Made by a program: the position numbers and the translations under genes. Below the pieces are notes generated by a model, which did no database searches, was not told where the DNA came from, and worked only from the letters and a program-made list of their open reading frames with translations. Shown here piece by piece: positions 15,243 to 25,385 of a stretch of 64,000 nt of DNA. Every line of letters begins with the position of its first letter. Within the stretch, counting starts at the first letter, position 1. Origin of the DNA: Hyphomicrobiales bacterium (GTDB lineage: Bacteria; Pseudomonadota; Alphaproteobacteria; Rhizobiales; Beijerinckiaceae); assembly GCA_003963405.1 (NCBI GenBank), contig RXIY01000028.1, positions 1 through 64,000 of the forward strand, written 5' to 3'.

Positions 15243-17168
15243 TTGAAGAACCTCTACGTCCAACGCGCGATCCGGATTGGCGCGCCGTACGCCGCCACGG
15301 CGCTGGCGGTCGTCGCCGCCACGACCGTCCTGGACGCCTCCGGCGGAATATTGGCCCAGCGCCCGTTCGTCCCGCTCTTTTTCGTGTCCATGCTGATCAC
15401 CGTTACGGCCGGCCCCGGACCGGGCGTTCTGGCCACGGTCCTCGGCGCGCTCATCGGCGACTTCCTGTTTCTGGAGCCACGGGGTTCTCTCGCGATCTAC
15501 GCAAAAACAGATGCGATCAGATTGGCGGTCTTTGTGGCGCCTGCCCTCCTGTTCTCTCTCGGCGTCAGCTTGTACGGCCGCAGACAGCGCAGGCTCGTGG
15601 CCACCGAAATCGGCCGCACCCGGAGCCTCCTGCGAGAAGAGGCCAACGAGACCCTGCGAGAAAGCGAGGAGCGCTACCGCCGCTTGTTCGAGACCAGCCG
15701 AGATGGGATCGCCACGATTGATTTCGACGGCAGGATAGCGGACGCCAATCCGGCGTTCCTGTCGATGCTTGGATACACGCTCACGGAACTGCGGGACCTG
15801 TGTTACCCAGACATAACGCCTGAACGCTGGCGCGAGACGGACGCTCGCATCCTTCGGGAGCTCATTCTGCCACTGGGAGATTCCGGCGAATTCGAAAAGG
15901 AATACATATGCAAGGATGGCTCCGTTTTGCCGGTGAGCGTCCGTGCATGGCCTATCCTCGACGCGCAGGGGAAAATCGTCGCCGTCAGGGCCTTCGTTCG
16001 CGACATAACGGAACGTAGGCGCGCGCAGGAGGCGCTGAAGATGGCCGACCAGCGCAAAGATGAATTCATCGCGACGCTCGCCCATGAACTGCGCAATCCA
16101 CTCTCGCCCATTCGCAACGTCATCTATGTGCTGCGGCGCGAGTCAGCTCTGACGCGCCAGCGCGACAAGCAGCTTCTCGACATGGCCGAACGCCAGGTCG
16201 ACCATCTCATCCGCCTCGTCAACGAGCTTCTGGATTTCTCCCGCATCTCCCGCGGCAAGATCGAATTGAAGAGAGAGAACGTCGACCTTCGGCTGGTGCT
16301 GCGGCACGCGATCGAAACGGCGCAGCCGGCCATTCGGTCGGGCGGCCACACGCTGCGCGCATCGTTCCCCGGCGTTCCCATGGTTGTCCATGGCGACTTC
16401 GTGCGGCTGGCGCAGATCTTCACCAATCTGCTGGACAACGCCGCGAAATATACGGAACACGGGGGAACGATCTCGCTCGTCGCCGACGCCAGCCGGACGG
16501 AAATCATCGTCACCGTCAGCGATACGGGCGTCGGTGTTCCGGCGGACATGCTCCCGTATATTTTCCATTATTTCACGCAGGTCGACCGCACGCTCGGGCG
16601 CGCGAAAGGCGGGCTCGGCATCGGCCTTGCGCTCGTCCGCACGCTACTGACCCTCCATGGTGGGACGGTCGAGGCGCACAGCGCCGGCGTCGGGGGCGGC
16701 AGCGCCTTTGTCGTCAAACTGCCCGCCGCCCCGGCTGAAGCCTCGGGCGCCGAGGAGCCTGCGCGAATAGCGGAGAAAAGCGCCCCGCGTCGAGTTCTCA
16801 TCATCGACGACGAGAAAGACGTCGCCGACAGTTTCGCCGCGCTCCTTCAGCAACTGGGAGCCGTCGCCGAGGCGGTCTATTGCGGCGAGAGCGGCGTGGC
16901 GCGCGTCGCCGCGCTGAGGCCGGAGATCGTGCTGCTCGACCTGGGAATGCCCGGTATCGATGGCTTCGAGACGGCCCGCCGCATCCGCGCCCTGCCGGAG
17001 GGACGCAAGCTTCTCCTGGTCGCGCTCAGCGGCTGGGGAGAAGAACAGGTTCAGGCGCGCATGGGTCCGGCAGGATTCGACCGACGCCTGACCAAGCCCG
17101 CCGAGGTCGAGGCTCTCGGCGCGCTGCTGAGCGCGCACCCTGCCGCGCAGGCGGCCCCGGACGGTTGA
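15243..17168 (+). CDS. membrane hybrid sensor histidine kinase (DUF4118-PAS-HK-REC)
   Basis: 641 residues from a TTG codon. Order: a hydrophobic N-terminal region with about four membrane helices (residues 10-115, DUF4118-like); a PAS domain (about 137-255, begins SEERYRRLFETSRDGI); a HisKA dimerisation domain with phospho-acceptor histidine in LAHELRNPLSP; a HATPase domain with the N box LLDNAAKYTEHGG, DTGVGVP and GGLGIGLALV; and a C-terminal receiver with DDE near its start and phospho-acceptor aspartate in LLDLGMPGIDGFE. It should autophosphorylate in response to an unknown signal, perhaps ligand or redox sensed by PAS. No DNA-binding partner lies adjacent. Confidence 0.9.
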   Translation: MKNLYVQRAIRIGAPYAATALAVVAATTVLDASGGILAQRPFVPLFFVSMLITVTAGPGPGVLATVLGALIGDFLFLEPRGSLAIYAKTDAIRLAVFVAPALLFSLGVSLYGRRQRRLVATEIGRTRSLLREEANETLRESEERYRRLFETSRDGIATIDFDGRIADANPAFLSMLGYTLTELRDLCYPDITPERWRETDARILRELILPLGDSGEFEKEYICKDGSVLPVSVRAWPILDAQGKIVAVRAFVRDITERRRAQEALKMADQRKDEFIATLAHELRNPLSPIRNVIYVLRRESALTRQRDKQLLDMAERQVDHLIRLVNELLDFSRISRGKIELKRENVDLRLVLRHAIETAQPAIRSGGHTLRASFPGVPMVVHGDFVRLAQIFTNLLDNAAKYTEHGGTISLVADASRTEIIVTVSDTGVGVPADMLPYIFHYFTQVDRTLGRAKGGLGIGLALVRTLLTLHGGTVEAHSAGVGGGSAFVVKLPAAPAEASGAEEPARIAEKSAPRRVLIIDDEKDVADSFAALLQQLGAVAEAVYCGESGVARVAALRPEIVLLDLGMPGIDGFETARRIRALPEGRKLLLVALSGWGEEQVQARMGPAGFDRRLTKPAEVEALGALLSAHPAAQAAPDG

Positions 17169-17226
17169 CGGCCAGTGTATTAGCTGATGCGATAGGTGAC
17201 TGCTCTGGCGGGGCGCTTCGTTCGGG

Positions 17227-18588
17227 ATGGTTTCATTGCTCAGACCCTGCCTTTCCCTGCTGCTGCTCCCGCTGATGTCCCTGCCGGCCCCCGCCAACGC
17301 CAAGTCTTCCGGCGGCATCCGTTTCATGGAGCCCTACGCGGTCGAAGGGCTCGCCGTCGGCGCCACCGTCGCGCCGGGTTCGTGGCAATACAAGAGATAC
17401 AAATGCCAGCCGAGCGAGCAATACGATCAAGCGGTCGCCTGCCGCTTCAGCGAGACCAAGGACGGCGTCAACAAGACGCTCACCATCCTTCATCTCTACA
17501 ACAATGTCGTCACCTACATTAACAAGTCCGTCGCGCCGGCTTTCTTCTCGCAAAAGGAAATCCAGAGCGAGCTCGAGCGGCTTTCCGCGCGCTTCGGCGG
17601 GCCGCCACGCGTGGTTTCTTCGAGCGCCGGCGTGATTGCGTCGTGGGGCGAAATTGAACTCGCGCCCCTGCGCGGCGACGCGCTCCGCGCGCTCGAGGCC
17701 GGAAAGAGCCCGCACCGTGGATTTCTCGTCGACTATCTGATGAATTTCCAGGAGTCTGCACGCCGCGGTCTGCCGGTGTATGAGCTGGCGGGCGGCAGGG
17801 GTTTCGTCTGGATCGCGCGCTTTGCCGGCCCGAAAGAAGGCGCGCTGCGCTTTCTTGCCGCGGACCCTTCACAGATGACGAGAACCGACGCCCCGCGTGA
17901 ACAGCCCCCGGCCCAGACGCGAGAAGCGCCGGCGCCCGCCCCGCGGGCGGAGGCGAGCCTCTCGACCGGGACCGGCTTTTTTGTCTCCGACAAGGGCTCG
18001 CTGGTCACCAATGCCCATGTGGTCCAGGATTGCGACCGCGTCATGGTCGCGCCAAGCCTGTCTTCGCCGACGCCCGCGCGGATTCTCGCGCGCGACGACG
18101 CCAACGATCTGGCCTTGCTCAAAATCGACGCCCCGTCTCCTGCACGGGCAAGGCTGCGGGCGGGCGTGAGGATCGGCGAACAGATTGCGGTTTTCGGCTA
18201 TCCGCTCGTCGGCCTGCTCTCCACCAACGGCAATTTCACCCTGGGCAATGTGTCGGCCACCGCGGGCGCCGGCGACGATACGCGCTTCATCCAGATTTCC
18301 GCGCCGGTGCAGAGAGGCAATAGCGGCGGACCCGTCATGGACCAGAACGGCAATGTCGTTGGGGTCGTCGTGAGCAAGCTGAACGCTCTCGCCATCGCGG
18401 GAAAGGCGGACGACCTCGCCCAGAACGTCAATTTCGCCATCAAGACGACGGTCCTGATGAATTTCCTCGACGCCAACGGGGTGGCTTACGACGCTTCGGC
18501 GGGCGGCTCCCCGCTCGCGACGGCCGACCTCGCCGAGCGCGCCAAATCCATTTCCGCGCTCGTCGCCTGCGAGAAAAACGCCGAGTAG
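17227..18588 (+). CDS. secreted trypsin-like serine protease
   Basis: 453 residues with a cleavable signal peptide (about residues 1-25, ending PANA). Residues 30-215 have no recognised fold. After a P/A-rich linker a trypsin-like domain of the DegP type begins (TGTGFFVSDKGSLVTNAHVV). The triad is complete: H in TNAHVV, D in DANDLALL and S in GNSGGPV. No PDZ domain follows, so it differs from DegP/HtrA. It is probably a periplasmic protease or protein-quality enzyme; the unknown N-terminal half may direct it to a partner. Confidence 0.86.
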   Translation: MVSLLRPCLSLLLLPLMSLPAPANAKSSGGIRFMEPYAVEGLAVGATVAPGSWQYKRYKCQPSEQYDQAVACRFSETKDGVNKTLTILHLYNNVVTYINKSVAPAFFSQKEIQSELERLSARFGGPPRVVSSSAGVIASWGEIELAPLRGDALRALEAGKSPHRGFLVDYLMNFQESARRGLPVYELAGGRGFVWIARFAGPKEGALRFLAADPSQMTRTDAPREQPPAQTREAPAPAPRAEASLSTGTGFFVSDKGSLVTNAHVVQDCDRVMVAPSLSSPTPARILARDDANDLALLKIDAPSPARARLRAGVRIGEQIAVFGYPLVGLLSTNGNFTLGNVSATAGAGDDTRFIQISAPVQRGNSGGPVMDQNGNVVGVVVSKLNALAIAGKADDLAQNVNFAIKTTVLMNFLDANGVAYDASAGGSPLATADLAERAKSISALVACEKNAE

Positions 18589-18590
18589 GC

Positions 18591-20003
18591 TCAGGCCTGC
18601 CGCACGAGCCGTGAGGCGAAAAACCCGTCTATTCCCGCGAGCCGCGGGTCTTCGTTGGGCCAGTAGCAGGGCAGCGTGCGCAGATCGCCGTCACGGTTGA
18701 TGAACTCGGACGGCACGCCATCCGCCGGCGTCACGGGGTCGCGCCGGAAATCCGGGTTGCGACGCAGGAAGCTCGCGATCTGCTGCTCGCCCTCCTCTGG
18801 CTCGAGCGAACAGGTGCAATAGACGATTCGTCCGCCAGCCTTTGTAAGCAAGGCCGCGCGAGCCAGCATTTTCGTCTGCAGGGCGGCGAGCGTTTCGATA
18901 TCGCCCGGCTTTTTGGTCCAGGGCACGTCCGGGTGGCGGCGCGCAGTGCCGGTGGCGGAACAGGGCGCGTCGATGAGAATGCCGTCGAAGGGCTGGGCCT
19001 GATAGCCGGTCGCGTCGGCGACGGCGACGTCGGCCCGGAGGCCGAGACGCGACAGATTGCCCGCGAGAACCTTCAGGCGTTCGGCCGAGCGGTCCAGCGC
19101 CACCACATGGGCGCGCGCCATGGCGAGCTGCGCCGTCTTGCCGCCAGGGGCGGCGCACATGTCGAGCAAGCGCTCGTCCGTCTTCGCGGAGAGGAGCCGG
19201 GCGGGCAGCGCCGCAGCAGCGTCCTGCACCCACCACTCCCCCTCTTCGTAGCCGGGGAGTTCAACGACCGGCGTGCGCGTGCGAAGGCGCACGGAGCCGG
19301 TCGGCAGCACGACGCCGTCGAGCCGCTCGGCCCATTCCTCAGGCCCGGACTTTACCGTCAGGTCGAGAGGCGGCTCGCGCATGTGCATCGCCGAAATGGC
19401 GCGGGCGGTCTCTTCGCCGTAATGTTTTCGCCAGCGCTGGAGGAGCCAGGCAGGCGTATCGTAATCCCCGCTCGCGGCCAGCTCCAGAAATTCGTCGCGC
19501 CGGCGCAGCAGATTGCGTAGCACCCCATTGACCAGTCCCGAATAGGGGGTGGTCTTGGGCTCGAGCTTCGTCGCGCGGACAGCGAGATCGATCGCCGCAT
19601 GGTCGGCGGCGTCGAGGAAGAGAAGCTGCGCGGCGGCCGCGATGAGCGTGAATTCCAGTCGACCGGCCTGACGCGGAAGGCCGGTTTCGAGAAGCGTGGC
19701 CAGCGCATGACGGATGAGGCCCAGGCGCCGCAGCGCGACAGTGGCGATCGAGCGCGCAAGCGACACGTCGCGCGAATCGAGGCCCGTAAGGCGGCTGGGC
19801 ACGGCCTGCGGCGAAAAACATTCATCGAGACGATGGCCGCCCTGCGCCACGTCTCCGATGATCGCGGCTGCGGCAAGGCGCGCGGGCAAGCCAGGTATCT
19901 TCGCAGCCTCCGCCTCGCGGGCGGCTTCCGCCGGAACAAATCCCTGCCTTGTCGATTGACGCCCTGTTTTCGGCCGCCCGCGGAATGGTTTACTATCGAT
20001 CAA
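18591..20003 (-). CDS. rsmB: 16S rRNA m5C methyltransferase RsmB/NOP2 family
   Basis: About 470 residues. The N-terminal NusB-like RNA-binding domain (about 30-170) is followed by a SAM-dependent methyltransferase domain. Seen: LDMCAAPGGKTAQLA (SAM site), DAPCSATGTARRHPDV (motif IV with the releasing cysteine) and VYCTCSLEPEEGE (catalytic cysteine). It methylates a cytosine of 16S rRNA (C967 in E. coli). The start is uncertain: the frame is open to an ATG at 20138, but that would overlap the divergent SDHAF4-like gene. The TTG at 20003, or a later start, is more sensible. Confidence 0.88.
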   Translation of the reverse strand: MIDSKPFRGRPKTGRQSTRQGFVPAEAAREAEAAKIPGLPARLAAAAIIGDVAQGGHRLDECFSPQAVPSRLTGLDSRDVSLARSIATVALRRLGLIRHALATLLETGLPRQAGRLEFTLIAAAAQLLFLDAADHAAIDLAVRATKLEPKTTPYSGLVNGVLRNLLRRRDEFLELAASGDYDTPAWLLQRWRKHYGEETARAISAMHMREPPLDLTVKSGPEEWAERLDGVVLPTGSVRLRTRTPVVELPGYEEGEWWVQDAAAALPARLLSAKTDERLLDMCAAPGGKTAQLAMARAHVVALDRSAERLKVLAGNLSRLGLRADVAVADATGYQAQPFDGILIDAPCSATGTARRHPDVPWTKKPGDIETLAALQTKMLARAALLTKAGGRIVYCTCSLEPEEGEQQIASFLRRNPDFRRDPVTPADGVPSEFINRDGDLRTLPCYWPNEDPRLAGIDGFFASRLVRQA

Positions 20004-20074
20004 GCGGCCGTCTCCGCTGCCCCGTCCGGCGGGACCATAGCACAAGGCGGCGTCCGCGTGCGAGAACCTCGGTG

Positions 20075-20293
20075 ATGGCCATGTCCGGGACGAAACAGAC
20101 AAAAGACGTTGGAAACGCGGCCGGCGCAAACAGCCCACTGCCGCCGGCCGCGCAGCGCGCGCTGGCCGAAGCGGAGGCGCGCCGAAAGGCCGCCGGCGCC
20201 GAGCGCCGGCCCGAAGAGCTCGGCGGCCGGGGCGGGCTCGATCCCGCCCGTTTCGGCGATTGGGAGGTCAAGGGAGTGGCGAGCGATTTCTAG
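20075..20293 (+). CDS. DUF1674 / SDHAF4-like succinate dehydrogenase assembly factor
   Basis: A 72-residue protein ending RFGDWEVKGVASDF, the diagnostic tail of the DUF1674 family, whose mitochondrial members (SDHAF4) help assemble the flavinated subunit of succinate dehydrogenase. The first 45 residues are charged and probably disordered. Two ATGs lie close together (20075 and 20081). It diverges from rsmB, as commonly seen in alphaproteobacteria. Confidence 0.8.
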   Translation: MAMSGTKQTKDVGNAAGANSPLPPAAQRALAEAEARRKAAGAERRPEELGGRGGLDPARFGDWEVKGVASDF

Positions 20294-20308
20294 CGCGATC
20301 GGCGCGGG

Positions 20309-21106
20309 CTAGCCGACGCCATTGGCGCGGAAAAAGGCCAGCATTCGCTCCCAGGCGTCCCGCGCCGCCTGCTCCCGATAGCTCGGCCGGTAATCTGAAA
20401 AGAAACCGTGCGGCGCGTCGTCATAGAGCATGATGTCCGCCGGCGCGTCCGCCTCGGCGAGGCGCTCCATCATGCGCGTCACGAGGTCGAGCGGAATGCT
20501 GGGATCGGCGCCACCATAAAGGCCAAGCGTCGGGACCTTTATTTCCGCCGCGACATCGATCGGCCAGCGCGGCTGCACGGCGGTATGGGAGCCGTCGAGC
20601 CGGCCATACCAGGGGACGCAGGCGGCAAGGTCCGGCCGATGCGCGGCGTAGAGCCAGGCGATGCGGCCGCCCCAGCAGAAGCCGGTCATGGCGGCCCGCT
20701 TCGGATCGGCGTCGCGGCTCACCGCGAAAGCGAGCGCCTCGTCGAAGATCGCCATTGTCTCCGCATCCGGAACCTTGGCCACGATCTCGCGAAGGATCGT
20801 GTCGATGTCTGGCGCCGCCATGGGATCGCCGTAACGGATCAGATAGTCCGGCGCCACGGCGAAATAGCCGAGCTTGGCCAGGCGGCGCACAATGTCGCGG
20901 ATGTGCTCGTGCAAGCCGAAGATTTCTTGCGCCACAAGAACAACCGGCAGATTCCGGCCGCCTTCCGGTAAGGCGTAATAGGCCGGGGCGCCGCCGGGCA
21001 GCGTCGCCATTCCCTGCTCCAGCCCCTCGGCGCCGGTGTGAACGACATGCGCCGAAACGGCGCTCGCCGCGGCGGCAAAGCCTTTCCCCTGAAACCCTTG
21101 CGTCAT
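20309..21106 (-). CDS. dienelactone hydrolase family protein
   Basis: 265 residues from the ATG at 21106, preceded by GGGAGGGA. An alpha/beta hydrolase with a cysteine nucleophile in GFCWGG, aspartate in GGADPSIP and histidine in DDAPHGFF. It carries an N-terminal leader of about 40 residues before the QGMATLPGG strand, as in the larger dienelactone hydrolase-like enzymes of proteobacteria. Classic members open 4-carboxymethylenebutenolide in chloroaromatic breakdown; with no catabolic genes nearby, the substrate here is unknown. It runs convergently with the SDHAF4-like gene, 15 bp apart. Confidence 0.87.
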   Translation of the reverse strand: MTQGFQGKGFAAAASAVSAHVVHTGAEGLEQGMATLPGGAPAYYALPEGGRNLPVVLVAQEIFGLHEHIRDIVRRLAKLGYFAVAPDYLIRYGDPMAAPDIDTILREIVAKVPDAETMAIFDEALAFAVSRDADPKRAAMTGFCWGGRIAWLYAAHRPDLAACVPWYGRLDGSHTAVQPRWPIDVAAEIKVPTLGLYGGADPSIPLDLVTRMMERLAEADAPADIMLYDDAPHGFFSDYRPSYREQAARDAWERMLAFFRANGVG

Positions 21107-21372
21107 GGTCGCTCCCTCCCCTGCTGCGCGCCATTCGAAAGATAGGTTGCGCCTTCTCGCGCGCGACGGCGAGCCTGGCCAATTTTGCGGCGCAAAACTC
21201 GGCCTTCTCATCTACCGGAAAAGAGCGTATATCGCCGCTCCGTTTGCGGAAGGACGCCCTTTCGCGCTGGAGAGGCTGTGTCCGTGTCTGCCCGGAAGCT
21301 TGTGTTCGAGCGGCCCCTCCCCCCTCGCGCGTCCGCTGGCGCGACCGACCCCATTTCCAAAAGGATTGCTTC

Positions 21373-23304
21373 ATGACCCAGCAAGCGGGCGCGGAGGCGC
21401 AGGCCGCCACGAAAGCGGCCAGCCCCGACGAACATGGGCATGAACACGGCAAGGGGGGACTGCTCGGGCTGATCGTCGGCTCCATCGGCGTCGTTTACGG
21501 CGACATCGGCACGAGCCCGCTCTACGCCTTGCGCGAATCGCTCGCCCATGAGGCTCGCGCTGACGCGCTGACGGAGGAAGGCGTCATCGGCTCGATCTCG
21601 CTTCTGATCTTCGCGCTGATTTTCACCGTCACGATCAAATACATCTTCTTCGTGATGCGCGCCGACAACCGCGGCGAAGGCGGCATTCTCTCGCTGATGG
21701 CGCTGGCGCAGACTGCGCTCGGACGCCAGACGCGCATCGCCTTTCTGCTCGGCGTCGGCGGCGCGGCGCTCTTTGCGGGCGAGGCGATGATCACCCCGGC
21801 CATTTCCGTGCTGTCCGCGGTCGAGGGCCTCGAACTCGTGACGCATCGCTTCAGCGAATATGTGGCGCCGATCACCATCTTCATCCTGGTGACGCTCTTT
21901 TGGGTGCAAAGCAGCGGCACGGCCCGCGTCGCCGCCCTGTTCAGCCCGATCATGCTGGTCTTTTTCCTCACGCTCGGCGTGCTCGGCGGCGCGCATATCG
22001 CCGACGCCCCGCAAGTGCTCGGGGCCTTCGACCCGCGCCACGGCCTCGTTTTTCTGCTCAACAATGGCTGGCTCGGCTTCGCCGTGCTGGGCTCGGTCTT
22101 CCTGTCGGTCACCGGCGTCGAGGCGCTCTATGCCGATATGGGCCATTTCGGCCGACGCCCCATCCAGATCGCCTGGCTGACCTTCGTGCTGCCGGCGCTT
22201 CTGCTGAACTATCTCGGCCAGGGGGCGCTCGTCCTCTCGCAGCCCGAGGCGGTCGGCAATCCCTTCTTCCTGATGGCCCCGGACTGGCTGCTTCTGCCGC
22301 TCGTCATCCTTTCGACGCTCGCCACGACCATCGCCGCGCAGGCCGTCATCACCGGCGCCTTCTCTCTTTCCCGGCAGGCGATCCAGCTCGGCCTACTGCC
22401 GCGCCTCGAAATCACCCATACCTCGGCCATGCTGGAGGGGCAGATCTACATCGGCCGCATCAACCGCCTGCTGCTGATCGGCGTCCTGCTGCTGGTCGTC
22501 GCCTTCAAGAGCTCCTCGGCGCTGGCCTCGGCCTATGGCATCGCCGTCACCGGCACGATGGTGCTCTCGACCTCGCTTCTGTTCATCGTCGCCTGGCGCA
22601 AATGGGGCTGGCCGCTGTGGCTCGCGATCCTGTTCGCCGCCTCCTTCCTCGTCGTCGAATTCACCTTCCTCGCGGCGAACCTCTTGAAAATCAAGGAAGG
22701 CGGCTGGGTGCCGCTGGCGCTCGGGGGCTGCGTGATGATCGTCATGTGGACATGGGTGCGGGGCACGCGGCTCCTGGCCGAGAAGACGCACCGGGACTCG
22801 ATCCCGATCATGGACTTGATCGGGATGCTCCAGAAATCGAAACCGACCCGCGTGCCGGGAACGGCCATCTTTCTGACGAGCGACCCGAAAGTCGCGCCGG
22901 CGGCGCTCATGCACAACATCAAGCACAACAAGGTGCTGCACGAGCGCGTGCTGATCATCTGCGTGCGCACCGAGAACCGCCCGCGCGTCGCGCCCGAAAA
23001 GCGTTTCGAGCTGCAAAAGCTCTCCGACGATTTCGCCAGCGCCATCCTGCATTTTGGCTTCATGGAGAGCCCGCGCGTGCCGGCCGCCCTCGCGCTCATG
23101 CGGAAGTCGGGGTTCAAATATGACATCATGACCACGAGCTTCTTCCTTGGCCGGCGGACGATCAAGGAGAGCGCGGCGTCCGAGATGCCGGCCTGGCAAG
23201 ACAAGCTTTTCGTGGCGCTGACCAAGCAGGCCGCCAACGCCACGGACTTCTTCTCGATACCTTCCGACCGGGTGGTCGAACTCGGGGCGCAGGTGACGAT
23301 CTAG
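21373..23304 (+). CDS. kup: KUP-family potassium uptake transporter (copy 1)
   Basis: 643 residues from the ATG at 21373, with AAGGA upstream. A polar N-terminal tail of about 28 residues (with several histidines) precedes the KUP signature [18 protein letters not shown] and about 12 membrane helices, followed by a cytoplasmic C-terminal domain of about 170 residues. Family members are H+-coupled K+ symporters (E. coli Kup is 622 residues). The length is full. A paralogue begins 31 bp downstream, giving a tandem pair. No regulatory RNA was recognised upstream. Confidence 0.93.
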   Translation: MTQQAGAEAQAATKAASPDEHGHEHGKGGLLGLIVGSIGVVYGDIGTSPLYALRESLAHEARADALTEEGVIGSISLLIFALIFTVTIKYIFFVMRADNRGEGGILSLMALAQTALGRQTRIAFLLGVGGAALFAGEAMITPAISVLSAVEGLELVTHRFSEYVAPITIFILVTLFWVQSSGTARVAALFSPIMLVFFLTLGVLGGAHIADAPQVLGAFDPRHGLVFLLNNGWLGFAVLGSVFLSVTGVEALYADMGHFGRRPIQIAWLTFVLPALLLNYLGQGALVLSQPEAVGNPFFLMAPDWLLLPLVILSTLATTIAAQAVITGAFSLSRQAIQLGLLPRLEITHTSAMLEGQIYIGRINRLLLIGVLLLVVAFKSSSALASAYGIAVTGTMVLSTSLLFIVAWRKWGWPLWLAILFAASFLVVEFTFLAANLLKIKEGGWVPLALGGCVMIVMWTWVRGTRLLAEKTHRDSIPIMDLIGMLQKSKPTRVPGTAIFLTSDPKVAPAALMHNIKHNKVLHERVLIICVRTENRPRVAPEKRFELQKLSDDFASAILHFGFMESPRVPAALALMRKSGFKYDIMTTSFFLGRRTIKESAASEMPAWQDKLFVALTKQAANATDFFSIPSDRVVELGAQVTI

Positions 23305-23334
23305 AGCTTTCGCCATTTCAAAAAGGGGATCGTC

Positions 23335-25251
23335 ATGACGAAGCATGAGCAAATCGGCGTTCAGACGGCAAACCCCGAAACCAGGCCAGAGCACGCAGGC
23401 CAATCGACCGCCGCCTTGATTCTCGGGTCGATCGGCGTGGTCTATGGCGACATCGGCACGAGCCCGCTCTATGCGTTCCGCGAGTCGCTCGCCCACAGCG
23501 TGAAAGCCGACTTCCTGACCGAACAGGCGGTCGTCGGCGCCATCTCGCTCCTGATCTATGCGCTGCTCTTCACCGTCACCCTGAAGTATGTCCTCTTCCT
23601 GATGCGCGCCGACAACCGCGGCGAGGGCGGCACGCTCTCGCTGATGGCGCTCGCGGAGTCCTCGGTGGGCGGGCGGTCCGCCGTAATCTTCCTCCTCGGC
23701 GTCGCGGGCGCCGCGCTTTTTTCAGGCGACGCGATCATCACGCCGGCGATCTCCGTCCTCTCGGCGGTCGAGGGCCTCGAACTCGTGACCCATCATCTCA
23801 GCGGCTACGTCATGCCGCTGACGCTCTTCATCCTGATCAGCCTGTTCTGGGTGCAAAGCCGCGGCACGGCGCGCGTCGCGAGCTTCTTCGGCCCGATCAT
23901 GGTGATCTTCTTCGCCGTGATCGGCGGGCTCGGGGCCATGCACATCTCAGACGCGCCGCAGATCCTCTGGGCCTTCGATCCGCGTTCGGGCGTCGCCTTT
24001 CTCCTCGAGAACGGCTGGCTCGGATTCGCCGTCCTCGGCTCGGTCTTTCTCGGCGTCACGGGCGCCGAGGCGCTTTACGCCGACATGGGGCATTTCGGGC
24101 GCTTCCCGATCCAGGCGGCCTGGCTCTGCTTCGTGCTTCCCGCGCTGCTTCTCAATTATCTCGGTCAGGGCGCGCTGATCCTGTCGCGGCCCGAGGCGGT
24201 CGACAATCCCTTCTTTCTGCTTGCCCCGGACTGGGCCATGCTGCCGCTCGTCCTGCTCGCGACCGTCGCCACGGTCATCGCCAGCCAGGCCGTGATTACC
24301 GGCGCCTTCTCGATCGTTCGCCAGGCGATCCAGCTCGGGCTTCTGCCGCGACTGGAGATCACCCATACCTCGGCGATGCAGGAGGGGCAGATATACATTT
24401 CCCGCGTCAATCGGCTGCTGCTTCTCGGCGTCCTGCTGCTTGTCATCGCCTTCAGGAGCTCCTCGGCGCTCGCTTCGGCCTATGGCATCGCCGTGACCGG
24501 CACCATGGTGGTGACGACCGCGCTCGCTTTCATCGTGGTGCGCTACGACTGGAAGTGGCCGCTCTGGCTGAGCCTGATCGTCATCGCCTCGTTTCTGTCG
24601 GTCGATATCGCCTTCCTTGCCGCCAATCTTCTCAAGATCGTCGACGGGGGATGGGTCCCGGTGGCGCTCGGCGGCTGCTCCATGATCGTCATGTGGACCT
24701 GGGTGCGCGGAACGCGGCTCCTCAACGAGAAGACGCGCCGCGATTCGATCCCGATCCGCGAGCTCATCCCCATTCTGGAGAAATCGCGGCCGATGCGGGC
24801 GCCCGGCACGGCGGTTTTTCTGACGAACGACCCCAATGTCGCGCCGGCCTCGCTCATGCACAACATCAAGCACAACAAGGTGCTGCACGAGCATGTGCTG
24901 CTGCTTTGCGTGCGCGCCGAAAACCAGCCGCGGGTACCGGTCGATAAAAGATACGAGATCGAGAAGCTGTCGGCTGATTTCGCGGTCGCCGTTCTGCATT
25001 TCGGCTACATGGAAAGCCCCCGCGTGCCGGCCGCCCTTGCGCTCATGCGCAAGGCCGGCTTCCCCTGCGACGTCATGACCACGAGCTTCTTCGTCGGGCG
25101 GCGCGTGGTGAAGGAGAGCCCGTCCTCCGAGATGCCGGGGTGGCAGGACGCTCTCTATGTCGCCATGACCCGGCAGGCGTCGAGCGCGCCGGACTTCTTC
25201 GCCATCCCGCCGGATCGCGTCGTGGAGCTCGGCGCGCAGGTGACGATCTAG
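23335..25251 (+). CDS. kup: KUP-family potassium uptake transporter (copy 2)
   Basis: 638 residues, a close paralogue of the preceding gene. The signature [18 protein letters not shown] is present, the membrane region aligns throughout, and both proteins end in the identical [17 protein letters not shown]-containing site precedes the ATG at 23335. Tandem kup copies are frequent in rhizobia and may differ in pH optimum, affinity or regulation. The shared ends and high similarity indicate local duplication, possibly with gene conversion. Confidence 0.93.
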   Translation: MTKHEQIGVQTANPETRPEHAGQSTAALILGSIGVVYGDIGTSPLYAFRESLAHSVKADFLTEQAVVGAISLLIYALLFTVTLKYVLFLMRADNRGEGGTLSLMALAESSVGGRSAVIFLLGVAGAALFSGDAIITPAISVLSAVEGLELVTHHLSGYVMPLTLFILISLFWVQSRGTARVASFFGPIMVIFFAVIGGLGAMHISDAPQILWAFDPRSGVAFLLENGWLGFAVLGSVFLGVTGAEALYADMGHFGRFPIQAAWLCFVLPALLLNYLGQGALILSRPEAVDNPFFLLAPDWAMLPLVLLATVATVIASQAVITGAFSIVRQAIQLGLLPRLEITHTSAMQEGQIYISRVNRLLLLGVLLLVIAFRSSSALASAYGIAVTGTMVVTTALAFIVVRYDWKWPLWLSLIVIASFLSVDIAFLAANLLKIVDGGWVPVALGGCSMIVMWTWVRGTRLLNEKTRRDSIPIRELIPILEKSRPMRAPGTAVFLTNDPNVAPASLMHNIKHNKVLHEHVLLLCVRAENQPRVPVDKRYEIEKLSADFAVAVLHFGYMESPRVPAALALMRKAGFPCDVMTTSFFVGRRVVKESPSSEMPGWQDALYVAMTRQASSAPDFFAIPPDRVVELGAQVTI

Positions 25252-25385
25252 AGCGAGTTCACCCCCGCGCGCCCGCCGGCCGGCCCGACGCTCGCGAAGG
25301 GGGTGGACGAGAGGCGGGTCGAGGGACTAAGCCATCCACGACAAGAGGCGGGCGAACCGCCGAACCGGAAAGACTGCAACTTCTT

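Noticed and set aside
20755-21372. Upstream extension of the first kup gene by about 205 codons
   Set aside because: It would overlap the dienelactone hydrolase gene; the ATG at 21373 has a ribosome binding site and matches the family start.
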